DNA from: JBOHTO01 sp050733695
Lineage (GTDB): Bacteria > Gemmatimonadota > Gemmatimonadetes > Gemmatimonadales > Gemmatimonadaceae
Direction: 5' to 3'
Assembly (NCBI GenBank): GCA_050733695.1
Contig: JBOHTO010000023.1
Coordinates: 1-13,083, forward strand
DNA: 13,083 bases
Position 1 is the stretch's first letter; each line of letters opens with the position of its first letter. The position numbers and the translations under genes were made by a program. The notes under the pieces were generated by a model, which saw only the letters and a list, made by a program, of their open reading frames with translations, did no database searches and had not been told where the DNA came from. Below, piece by piece: positions 1 to 7,199 of the stretch.

Positions 1-1271
1 GTCTGGATAAGCGGTGCCAAACTGATCAACATACCCGTGCCAATGGCGATCGCGGCGGTGGCCAGGAACAGCCTCCTATCCAGAAAGTTGCCTGCCACAC
101 TACCTGACAACAGGAACCGCTGGACGACCCGTCCGCCGAGCGCCGCGAAATACAAGGCGAAGGTTCCACCGAACGCGGCGAGAACCATTGCCTCGACCAG
201 CATCTGTCGGGCGAGTCGCCTCCGCCCAGCGCCGAGGGCCAGTCTTACGGCGATCTCGCCACGACGAGCGAACGCGCGACCCAGCAGAAGGTTCCCGACG
301 TTGGCACAGGCGATGAGCAGTACGAGCGCCGAGACTCCAGCCAACCATAGAGCTACGTTGGTCTCGCGGGGCCGGTCGGCACCCCTCCCGGGAATCACGG
401 AAGCGGCGATGACCCGTCCCGCTTCGCGATTCCCGGGGCGGGCGTTCTGGTGGCGCCATACGTTCGTCGCCTGCTGCTCCGCCACGGCGCGTGTCGCGCC
501 GGGCCGCAATCGAGCGACAATGCTCAGCCACGCCGAGCCGCGATCCTCGAGATAGAGGGGAATTCGAGATGTCCTTTCCGCGGCTACGGTAATCGGCAGC
601 CAGACATCCGTCGCCTCCGACTCTGCTCCGTTGAAACCTGGGGGGGAGACACCCACCACGGTGTACGTGACACCACCGATGCGGACGTTGCGGTCAATGA
701 CGCTGGTGTCGCCCGCGAATTCCCGCTGCCAGAACGCGTGCCCCAGCACTGCGATCGGCGCCGCGCCCGTTCTCGAGTCGCCGTCGGGAATGAAGAATCG
801 TCCGGCGACGGGGCTTGTGCCTAACACCGAAAAGAAAGATGCCGAAACCAGCGACGCCCGAGCTTCCACCGCCTCGGGTCCTTCACCAAAAGAAACGTCC
901 GCCGACCAATACGCGGCGATGCTTTCGAACGACGCAACCGCTCGCTCGAAATCCAGAAACGTCGGGTAATTCGACCGGGCGCTTACAACCTCGTCGCCCG
1001 TCGAGTTGCGCTCGGCGAACAACAAGCGCACAACGCTATTGGGGTCATGTACGTGCGCTGGGGCGCGCAGGAGGAGGCGATCGATCGCCCCGAACATCGC
1101 TGCGTTCGCGCCGATTCCGATGGCGAGGGTGACGATGACGAGCACTGCAAACCCCGGCGCCCGTCGGTGCTGGCGCAGTGCATACCGCAGATCATGGCGC
1201 GCCTCCCCCAGCCACCGGCGGAGTCCCGGATCATGTGGTGGAGGCTCAGCCCACGATCGATACTTGCTCAT
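1..1271 (-). CDS. ADOP-type ABC transporter permease (MacB/FtsX family), C-terminal half missing at window edge
   Basis: The first 423 residues of a membrane protein are visible, reading leftward from an ATG at 1271; the frame is still open at position 1. A short cytoplasmic lead with LRYALRQHRRAPGF (about 28-41) precedes TM1 (41-63). A MacB-type periplasmic domain follows (about 65-275). An FtsX segment begins near 306, with the hallmark ACANVGNLLLGRAFARRGEI (321-340) followed by AVRLALGAG (341-349), then further membrane segments near 360-383 and 400-420. Family members are usually about 800-880 residues with two such halves, so roughly half is lost to the window edge. These permeases are thought to work with MacB-type ATPases, but substrates are mostly unknown. 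The PadR-like regulator often found beside ADOP genes is absent here. Third-position GC in the first 60 codons is about two thirds by hand count, lower than in comM. No clear Shine-Dalgarno was seen; an in-frame TAA upstream makes 1271 the first possible start. Confidence 0.9.
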   Translation of the reverse strand, partial: MSKYRSWAEPPPHDPGLRRWLGEARHDLRYALRQHRRAPGFAVLVIVTLAIGIGANAAMFGAIDRLLLRAPAHVHDPNSVVRLLFAERNSTGDEVVSARSNYPTFLDFERAVASFESIAAYWSADVSFGEGPEAVEARASLVSASFFSVLGTSPVAGRFFIPDGDSRTGAAPIAVLGHAFWQREFAGDTSVIDRNVRIGGVTYTVVGVSPPGFNGAESEATDVWLPITVAAERTSRIPLYLEDRGSAWLSIVARLRPGATRAVAEQQATNVWRHQNARPGNREAGRVIAASVIPGRGADRPRETNVALWLAGVSALVLLIACANVGNLLLGRAFARRGEIAVRLALGAGRRRLARQMLVEAMVLAAFGGTFALYFAALGGRVVQRFLLSGSVAGNFLDRRLFLATAAIAIGTGMLISLAPLIQ

Positions 1272-1461
1272 CTGTGGAACGCGCTTCGCGCACCTGCATC
1301 TCGCGCACGGGGTGAGCGACTCGATGACGCCGGAGGAATTGAGCCATTACGACATCGATACCTCGTGGGTTTGTCGACGCGCTCAACAAGTTCGAGGCAA
1401 GAGCCGATGAGCTCGATTCTCAAGAAACACGTGGTCCAGGGAGGCAGCCCGGTAGCGCGGA

Positions 1462-2826
1462 TCACGACTCCCGCACAAGACCGTAACGTTCGATCTTCTT
1501 GTATAGATTCGACCTCGGCATCTCCAGCGCACGCGCGGTCTCGGATACGTTCCAGTCCAGCTCGCGCAGTTTCGTGAGGAGAAACGCGCGCTCAGCGGCA
1601 TGCTTGAACTCCTCGAACGTCCGGCACTCCGTGAGCGAGCCCAGTCCGGCCGGCTCCGCCGCGCGCCGCCCGACGAGACGCTCGACATCGGCAGCATTGA
1701 TCCGCGGGCCGGCCGAGAGTATGAGCAGACGCTCGATCGTGTTGCGGAGCTCGCGCACGTTGCCCGGCCAGTCGGGCTCGGACAGTCGAGCCACCGCCTC
1801 GGGGGCAATCGTGTGCGGCGCCATTCCCTCGCGCTCCGACAGCGTTGCCACGAAGTGGCCAACCAGCAGCGGGATGTCCTCGCGCCTCTCGCGCAGCGGC
1901 GGTACCTGCATCGGCACGACATTGAGCCGGTAGTAGAGATCCTCGCGAAAGCGTGCCGAGGCGATCTCTTCCTCCACGTCCTTGTTGGTGGCCGCGATGA
2001 CGCGCACGTCGACCGTAACCGGCTTGGCACCGCCGATGCGCGTTACCTGGCCGTCCTGCAGCACGCGCAGCACCTTGGCCTGCGCCGCGAGGCTCATGTC
2101 GCCGACTTCATCCAGGAAAAGCGTTCCGCCATCGGCCTGCTCGAACTTGCCGGCGCGATCGGAGATCGCACCCGTAAAGGAGCCCTTCACGTGCCCGAAC
2201 AGCTCGCTCTCGATGAGCTCGCCCGGAATCGCGGCGCAGTTCACCTCGACAAAGGGCTCGCGCGCGCGCGGTGACAGCCGGTGCAGCGCGCGCGCGACGA
2301 GTTCCTTTCCTGTCCCGTTCTCGCCGGTTATCAGGACTCGCGCATCACTCGGCCCCACCTTTTCGATGCGGTCGATCACCGCCCGTATGGCGTACGACTT
2401 CCCGACTATCTCGTAGCGCGACTCGATCGTCTCCTTGAGTCGCGCGTTCTCCTCCTGCAGCGAGAGGTTCTGCAGCGCGTTGCGCAGGGTCACGAGGATC
2501 CTGTCGGTATCGAGCGGCTTCTCCAGTATGTCGTACGCACCCAGTTGCGTCGCTTCGACCGCGGTCTGGATCGTCGCATGACCGCTGATCATCACGACGA
2601 TGGCCGCCGGGTCCGCCTCGCGGATCTTCTTCAGTGCCTCCAGTCCGTCGATCCCCGCCATCTTCACGTCGAGAAAGACGAGCTGCGGACGCCAGCGCGC
2701 GTACTCGGTTATGCCATCCGTCGCGTTCCCCACGGCACGAATCTCATAGCCCTCGTACTCCAGGAGCTGGCCCAGCGCCGCGCGAATTCCCTGCTCGTCG
2801 TCGACAATCAGGATGCGGCGGCTCAC
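1462..2826 (-). CDS. Sigma-54-dependent response regulator (NtrC family)
   Basis: This 454-residue activator has the full NtrC layout. The receiver domain (about 4-118) has acidic D9/D10, phosphoacceptor D53, S81 and K103. The AAA+ sigma-54 interaction domain (about 140-370) has Walker A GENGTGKE (168-175) and Walker B GGTLFLDE ending at D239/E240. The sigma-54-contact loop reads GSFTGA (215-220) instead of GAFTGA, keeping the key F and T. A Fis-type helix-turn-helix lies at 426-450 (NVSETARALEMPRSNLYKKI). By family knowledge it activates RpoN promoters after phosphorylation by a sensor kinase; no partner kinase is adjacent, so it is an orphan in this window. The start is GTG, overlapping the previous gene's TGA in GTGA, with a strong Shine-Dalgarno just upstream. 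Its regulon cannot be read from the sequence. Confidence 0.95.
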   Translation of the reverse strand: MSRRILIVDDEQGIRAALGQLLEYEGYEIRAVGNATDGITEYARWRPQLVFLDVKMAGIDGLEALKKIREADPAAIVVMISGHATIQTAVEATQLGAYDILEKPLDTDRILVTLRNALQNLSLQEENARLKETIESRYEIVGKSYAIRAVIDRIEKVGPSDARVLITGENGTGKELVARALHRLSPRAREPFVEVNCAAIPGELIESELFGHVKGSFTGAISDRAGKFEQADGGTLFLDEVGDMSLAAQAKVLRVLQDGQVTRIGGAKPVTVDVRVIAATNKDVEEEIASARFREDLYYRLNVVPMQVPPLRERREDIPLLVGHFVATLSEREGMAPHTIAPEAVARLSEPDWPGNVRELRNTIERLLILSAGPRINAADVERLVGRRAAEPAGLGSLTECRTFEEFKHAAERAFLLTKLRELDWNVSETARALEMPRSNLYKKIERYGLVRES

Positions 2827-3467
2827 GGCGCCCTCCTGTAGACGGTGATGCGACCGTCTGCGATGCGCACGTCCCCGATGAAGCGCGGGATCTCGAGCGG
2901 CAGCGCATCGGGCGCAATCCCCTCGGGGCGAACGCCGCTCCCCGTCTCACGCAGCAGGCGCGGAATCAGCCGTACCGGGACGGCGAACTCGCGCAGCTTT
3001 ATCTCCTGCACGCGAAACTGCGCGAGACCCGGTCGCACCACGTCGAACGTTCCTCCGAACTGCACGGTATCGCGATCGCTGAGCAGTCCGGCCAGCGGGC
3101 CGAGAACAGACCGTCCGCCGAGATCGCTCAGAACCACCGACGCCTTCACGTAAACCCGATTCCCGATCACCGCCGTCTGCACCCCCTCGGCCGAACGCGG
3201 TAGCTGCTCGGCCAGCTCCTCGTACAGATACGAGACGAGGTCGGCACCGCGAACGGCCACGAACGCAACGCCAGCCGGGCTCTCGAGTTCCGCGATCGCC
3301 GCGCGTGCACGGTCAGCGCCCGCCTCGGTGATCGGCTGCCATATGGACCCGGTTGCCGCACCCGCTGCCGGCCGCTCCGGCCGCATCCAGCGCTCGCGCA
3401 ACATCCAGCCGGCGATGACGGCCGCCACGAGCAGGGCGATGATTATTATCCGGCGCAAGCAACCCAC
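2823..3467 (-). CDS. Unrecognised membrane-anchored extracytoplasmic protein, 214 residues
   Basis: I do not recognise this family. The N-terminus (MGCLRRI, then hydrophobic residues about 7-23, then RERWMRPER) looks like an uncleaved signal anchor with the rest outside the membrane; the Cys at position 3 is not in a lipobox. The body alternates hydrophobic and polar residues as in beta-rich proteins: VYVKASVVL (105-113), FGGTFDVVRPGLAQFRVQEIKL (about 137-158) and DVRIADGRITVYRR (199-212). That pattern recalls lipid-binding beta-sheet proteins such as the LmeA/DUF2993 group, but this is only a guess. The start is a GTG directly after the TAG of thpR (zero gap). The stop overlaps the sigma-54 regulator start by four bases, so it is probably co-translated with both neighbours. 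It is likely real because third positions are GC-rich and the frame is tightly packed. Confidence 0.8.
   Translation of the reverse strand: MGCLRRIIIIALLVAAVIAGWMLRERWMRPERPAAGAATGSIWQPITEAGADRARAAIAELESPAGVAFVAVRGADLVSYLYEELAEQLPRSAEGVQTAVIGNRVYVKASVVLSDLGGRSVLGPLAGLLSDRDTVQFGGTFDVVRPGLAQFRVQEIKLREFAVPVRLIPRLLRETGSGVRPEGIAPDALPLEIPRFIGDVRIADGRITVYRRAP
2831..2837 (-). promoter_or_regulatory. Shine-Dalgarno for the sigma-54 regulator
   Basis: AGGAGGG lies four bases before the GTG at 2826, inside the last codons of the upstream gene. It supports the GTG start and independent translational initiation within the operon. Confidence 0.8.
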
Positions 3468-4031
3468 CTATGCGGCCCGCAGCATCGCAGACGCCACGAC
3501 GCTGTAATGCGGGCCGCCCGGCCTCGGTGCACTCTGCATCAGCTCTACGCTCGCGACGGGAACGCTCGCACCATACCTCACGCGCCGCGCCGCACGGCTC
3601 AGCTCGCGAGCGGCATCCGTGTGCAGCCGTGAACGCACCCGCCCGAGGGTGACGTGGGGGCGAAAGGGTCGGCCGTCTACAGGGATACCGAGCTCGGCGC
3701 AGCCGGATTCCACATCGCGGTGCAACAGCTCCAGCCGCGGCTCCGGCGCTATTCCGAGCCAGATCACGCGCGGGCGCAGGAGCCTCGGAAATGCTCCAAT
3801 TCCGCCGAGTTCCAGTTCGATAGCGGGGCTGCGTCGCGCAACGGCGTGCACGACACTGCCGAGCGCCCCCAGCATCGCCTCCGGCTGTTCGCCCAGGAAC
3901 TTCAACGTCAGATGCAGTCGTTCCGCTCCAATCCAGGCGACGGAGGGCGCTGCCGCGCGTAGCGGCTCGACGGCCTTGCCGATCGCGATTCGCACTTCGT
4001 CCGGGAGGTTAATCGCGAGAAAGAGCCGCAT
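3468..4031 (-). CDS. thpR: RNA 2',3'-cyclic phosphodiesterase (2H family)
   Basis: This 187-residue protein belongs to the 2H phosphoesterase superfamily (ThpR, formerly LigT). It is a cytoplasmic enzyme that opens 2',3'-cyclic phosphates on RNA, with RNA 2'-5' ligation known in vitro for relatives. The N-terminus MRLFLAINLPDEVR is typical. The two catalytic HxTx motifs are HLTL (40-43) and HVTL (126-129), the latter in the usual RPFRPHVTLGR context; the length is normal for the family. The start at 4031 was chosen because the family begins at this MRLF/MRxF sequence; the frame stays open 38 codons upstream into low-complexity Ser/Arg residues that match nothing expected. The start lies 23 bases inside the preceding 73-residue gene, and the stop abuts the next gene. 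Its position directly after larE is unusual to me, so its partner pathway is unclear. Confidence 0.93.
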   Translation of the reverse strand: MRLFLAINLPDEVRIAIGKAVEPLRAAAPSVAWIGAERLHLTLKFLGEQPEAMLGALGSVVHAVARRSPAIELELGGIGAFPRLLRPRVIWLGIAPEPRLELLHRDVESGCAELGIPVDGRPFRPHVTLGRVRSRLHTDAARELSRAARRVRYGASVPVASVELMQSAPRPGGPHYSVVASAMLRAA

Positions 4032-4230
4032 CGCGCTCGTCGTCGAGGAGCTCGAGTGCGAGGTGCGTGAAGCCGTGCTCGGGAAGAATCCGGACGGCGA
4101 CTTCCCGAGCGATCGCGTCGCGCAGCGCGCCCGGCTCGCACGCAACGATCACTGCGAGCGCGCCGATGGCTTCGACGCGCGAGTCGACTCCCAGCTCTCG
4201 CAGAGCACCTTCGAGCGTTGCGGCGCTCAT
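4009..4230 (-). CDS. Unrecognised 73-residue protein between larE and thpR
   Basis: I do not recognise this small protein. It begins at an ATG whose ATGA overlaps the larE stop, and its TGA lies 23 bases inside thpR, so it fits the coupled operon exactly. It has no signal peptide, membrane segment or cysteine motif beyond a single Cys (IVACEPG). It alternates helix-like stretches (TLEGALRELG; PGALRDAIAREVAVRIL) with strand-like ones (AIGALAVIVA; THLALELL), which suggests a compact alpha/beta fold. Third-position GC is high. The spacing strongly supports a real gene and its placement suggests a role with LarE or ThpR. Function is unknown. Confidence 0.65.
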   Translation of the reverse strand: MSAATLEGALRELGVDSRVEAIGALAVIVACEPGALRDAIAREVAVRILPEHGFTHLALELLDDERDAALSRD

Positions 4231-5078
4231 ACGACCGTGGCTCCGGCACCTTCGTGCAGCACGTTGAGCGAACCGGAGCGGAAGCCGCGCATGTCAATCG
4301 CGGCACGCTCGAAACCCGCGCCGCACACGGCAGCGCGGATGCGCTGCTGCCCGACAGGGTCGAGCCAGCGGTCGATGTCGGCACCTGGCAACTCCACGCG
4401 CGCGAGCACTCCATGATGGCGCACGCGAAGGTCGCCGGTGATCCCGAGCTCGCGCAACGACCGTTCGGCGCGCTCAACCTGGCCGAGCCGCGCGACCGTG
4501 ACCGGCGTGCCGTAAGGGATGCGCGATGAGAGGCACGGAGAGGCCGGGGCCGACCAGGTGGGTATGCCGCGCCCGTGCGAGAGCGCGCGGATCTCGCCCT
4601 TGGTGAACCCGAGATCAGCGAGCGGCGATTCGACGCCCTGCTCCCTCGCGGCCAGCATCCCCGGACGGTGACCGCCAATATCGTCCGCATTGGTTCCGTC
4701 GACCACCGTTGCAAACCCGCGCTCCACCGCGAGCGGCACCAGACGCGACCAGAGCTCCGACTTGCAGAAGTAGCAGCGGTTGGACGGATTGGCCGCGTAG
4801 CGCGGGTCGCTCAGCTCGTCCGTGTCGATCTCCAGGATATCGAGGCCGAATCGCGCGGCCACCTCTCGCGCCGTGGCCCACTGCTCCGCCGGATACGATG
4901 CGCTACGGCCGATGACGGCGAGAACGCGATCCCGGCCCAGCGTTTCGGATGCCACACAGGCCAGGTACGCGGAATCGACTCCCCCGCTGAAACCCACCAG
5001 CACGGATCCGCGATCGCGCAGCCACGCGACAAGTGCGTCCTCCTTCTCCCGTGCGCGTCCGGTGCCTCCCGTCTCCAT
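4227..5078 (-). CDS. larE: LarE-type ATP-dependent sulfur transferase (PP-loop family)
   Basis: LarE adenylates the carboxyl groups of pyridinium dicarboxylate mononucleotide and installs sulfur during synthesis of the nickel-pincer cofactor of lactate racemase and related enzymes. The PP-loop motif FSGGVDS is at 30-36 of this 283-residue version. Other family marks are VDGTNADDIGGHRPG (126-140) and FRSG near the C-terminus. C182 in SPCLSSRIPYGT aligns with the sacrificial Cys of Lactobacillus LarE. A further pair, C102 and C105 in RCYFCK, makes it a three-cysteine LarE, a class reported to use a [4Fe-4S] cluster. No larA, larB or larC is in the window, so the end use of the sulfur is open. 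The start at 5078 fits the family's short N-terminus; ATG 5093 and a longer frame to 5147 are alternatives. The stop overlaps the next gene by ATGA. Confidence 0.88.
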   Translation of the reverse strand: METGGTGRAREKEDALVAWLRDRGSVLVGFSGGVDSAYLACVASETLGRDRVLAVIGRSASYPAEQWATAREVAARFGLDILEIDTDELSDPRYAANPSNRCYFCKSELWSRLVPLAVERGFATVVDGTNADDIGGHRPGMLAAREQGVESPLADLGFTKGEIRALSHGRGIPTWSAPASPCLSSRIPYGTPVTVARLGQVERAERSLRELGITGDLRVRHHGVLARVELPGADIDRWLDPVGQQRIRAAVCGAGFERAAIDMRGFRSGSLNVLHEGAGATVV

Positions 5079-5206
5079 TGCGGCATGTGGCATCCCTAAA
5101 CGTATTCGCCGAACGGGCGGCGATGGAAGAGCGCGCCGGAGACGCACGCCTGGTCGATCCTCGGCAGGCGCTGCGCGGTACGACGGTGATACATACCTTT
5201 AGCATC
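5079..5206. promoter_or_regulatory. Divergent intergenic region between larE and the tandem kinase gene
   Basis: These 128 bases must hold the promoters of the larE operon (leftward) and the kinase gene (rightward). The only AT-rich stretch is around 5187-5206 (TGATACATACC, then TTTAGCATC). TGATACAT could be an extended -10 for the kinase gene, which would leave a very short leader. No convincing -35 was found on either strand, and no Shine-Dalgarno precedes the ATG at 5207. Confidence 0.35.
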
Positions 5207-6991
5207 ATGTCGCACCCCGAGCTCCCGCATCAGACATCACCCAATCAGGTGACCTATGGCATCCCTTCGCATCTCGCGACCTGGACGCTTCCGCCGGACT
5301 GGTCGTGGGGCACCGAGGGTGTGTGGAGCGAGCTGCGCCACTATCAGGAAATTGTCGATGCGCTCGGGCGCTCGCTCTCGCTCGTCACCGCGCCCGACGA
5401 GGCGCATGCGAACTGGCTCGCCGCCGAGGCGCGCGCGCTCGCGCATCGCAATCATCCGGCGATCCCCAGCACATACCACTACTGGGCGAACTTTCGAGAG
5501 AGCAGGCGCGGACCCGGTTATCTGCGCCGATGGATCGCAGGGGAGACAGCGGGCGCGCTACTCGGGCGGCAGGGTCCATACGACATTCCCTACGCCCTCA
5601 ACGTGCTCCGGACGGCCGGCTCTGCGCTGGCGTACCTGCACGACAGCGGAACGGTACACGGCAACATCGGACCGGAAAGCGTATGGCTCACGCCCACGGG
5701 CCGGCTCTGGTTCCTCGGCTGGCAGTGGGCGCTACCTCGCGCCGACATTCCGGCGGGCCTCACGCCGGCAGAGGCGTGGACCCCGTGGCCGCCGGAATGG
5801 GGAATGCGGGCCTGGAACCCTTCGGCTGCCAGCGATCAATGGCAGCTCGGCGCGCTCTGCTTCGCGTGCCTCACCGGCGAGCTCCCGCCTGCGAGGGACG
5901 TCCCGCCCCTGCGCCTCGTTCGGCCGGAGGTGCCGCAGGACATCGCTGAGGTTGTCGAGCGCGCGCTGTGCGTCGATCCACAGCGACGCTTCCACTCGGT
6001 AGCCGCCCTCCTGCGCGCCGCGGACCGCGCGATCGGCAGCCGCACGATGATCGTCACCGCGGGGACCGAGAACGAGAGCGATCCGGCCACGGGCGAGCTG
6101 TCGGCTGGGGAGATGTCGCCAGAGGAGCGCCTCCGCTGGGCGCTGGGTGACGATTACGAGGTGCTGGGGTCACTGGGAACGGGGACGTTCGGCTCAGTGT
6201 GGCGCGTGCGCGATCTGGCGCTGGAGCGCGAGGTCGCGCTCAAGATGCTACACACGCACGTGGCGATCGACGAACGCGCACTCGGGCGCTTCCGCCGCGA
6301 AGCGCGCCTCGCCGGCCAGCTAGTGCATCCCGGCATTGTGCCGATCCTCGACTGGGACAGCCGCGGCGATGTCGCCTGGTATACGATGGAACTCGCCGAG
6401 GGTGGCGCGGTCGGTGATCTCGTGGCGCGCTCGGGACCGCGCCCGCTGGGCGAAGTGGCGCCACAGGTCGACCTCATCCTCGACGCGCTCGCCGCCGCGC
6501 ATGCGAGCGGGATCGTGCACCGCGACCTCAAGCCGGAGAACATCCTGATTGATCGCTACCGGCGCTGGCGGGTGAGCGACTTCGGCATCGCGCACGTCGC
6601 TGGCGAGGACACGAGCAGCACCACCGGCACGCCCGCCTTCGCCGCGCCCGAGCAACTGCTCGGCGAGCCCCTGGGGCCCACGGCGGACTGCTTTGCGGTT
6701 GCCGCCATCGTCGTCTTCGCGCTCTCGGGATCGCCGCCCTTCGGAGGCGGTGATGCGCAGCAGATTCTGGCACGTCAGCTCATGGAGCGCGTCGATCTCG
6801 CACCGTATCCCGCCGAGATCGCCGATTGGTTGCGAACCGGCCTTGCAGCCGCCCCTGAGGATCGCTTCGCGGAGGCAGCCGCCATGCAGGAGGCGTGGCG
6901 GCGCGCGATCGATGCCGCGATGGAAGGCGATCGCCAGGTACCATGGTGGCGACGGATGCATCCGGCGGAACGCGCGATCGCTCAGCGATGA
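5207..6991 (+). CDS. Tandem kinase: N-terminal degenerate kinase-like domain plus active-looking Ser/Thr kinase
   Basis: This 594-residue soluble protein has two kinase-like halves. The C-terminal one (about 315-570) has every catalytic mark of a Hanks-type Ser/Thr kinase: Gly loop GSLGTGTFGSVWRV (321-334), K346 in VALKML, E365, HRDLKPEN (438-445), DFG (458-460) and the GTPAFAAPE segment ending at 482. Its activation loop DTSSTTGT (468-475) is rich in possible phosphosites. The N-terminal half (about 30-275) follows the same fold order but is stripped: no beta-3 Lys, HGN (151-153) in place of HRD, and FLGW (169-172) in place of DFG. It keeps the helix-F Asp (SDQWQLG, D210) and a DPQRRF end motif. 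It is therefore probably a pseudokinase regulating the active domain. There is no membrane segment or PASTA repeat, so it should be cytoplasmic. The frame extends upstream to 5033, but that part overlaps larE and looks noncoding; ATG 5207 begins the conserved-looking sequence. Confidence 0.92.
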   Translation: MSHPELPHQTSPNQVTYGIPSHLATWTLPPDWSWGTEGVWSELRHYQEIVDALGRSLSLVTAPDEAHANWLAAEARALAHRNHPAIPSTYHYWANFRESRRGPGYLRRWIAGETAGALLGRQGPYDIPYALNVLRTAGSALAYLHDSGTVHGNIGPESVWLTPTGRLWFLGWQWALPRADIPAGLTPAEAWTPWPPEWGMRAWNPSAASDQWQLGALCFACLTGELPPARDVPPLRLVRPEVPQDIAEVVERALCVDPQRRFHSVAALLRAADRAIGSRTMIVTAGTENESDPATGELSAGEMSPEERLRWALGDDYEVLGSLGTGTFGSVWRVRDLALEREVALKMLHTHVAIDERALGRFRREARLAGQLVHPGIVPILDWDSRGDVAWYTMELAEGGAVGDLVARSGPRPLGEVAPQVDLILDALAAAHASGIVHRDLKPENILIDRYRRWRVSDFGIAHVAGEDTSSTTGTPAFAAPEQLLGEPLGPTADCFAVAAIVVFALSGSPPFGGGDAQQILARQLMERVDLAPYPAEIADWLRTGLAAAPEDRFAEAAAMQEAWRRAIDAAMEGDRQVPWWRRMHPAERAIAQR

Positions 6992-7010
6992 CCATCGCTC
7001 GGCGTCATCG

Positions 7011-7030
7011 GGCCGTCGTACGCGACGGCC
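7011..7030 (+). terminator. Perfect hairpin after the kinase gene, possible terminator
   Basis: GGCCGTCG and CGACGGCC pair perfectly (8 bp) around a TACG loop, 20 bases after the kinase stop codon. No T-run follows, so it is not a classical intrinsic terminator. It may act as an RNA 3' end stabiliser or a U-less terminator. Confidence 0.45.
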
Positions 7031-7199
7031 ATGTTACCTGCGGCACGATGCGCTGTCTCTAGGGTAGGGACATACGTGACCGCGATTGCACCGCGACCGC
7101 GTATGCTGCCCGAGGCGACTCCCTGTCGGGGCACGACGGACGAGCGTCGCGAAGTGCGTGACGACCATCACACACGCAACTCCGTCCCGATCAACGCCG

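Noticed and set aside
4032..4145. A 38-residue N-terminal extension of ThpR
   Set aside because: The added residues are Ser/Arg-rich shadow sequence of the 73-residue gene, and the family starts at MRLFLAINLP.
5187..5200. TGATACATACC as a firm sigma-70 promoter
   Set aside because: The -10 resemblance is modest and no -35 lies at proper spacing on either strand, so it is kept only as a possibility within the intergenic entry.
5033..5206. N-terminal extension of the tandem kinase by 58 residues
   Set aside because: It would overlap the larE coding start on the other strand, and it looks unlike the rest of the protein in composition. ATG 5207 is preferred.
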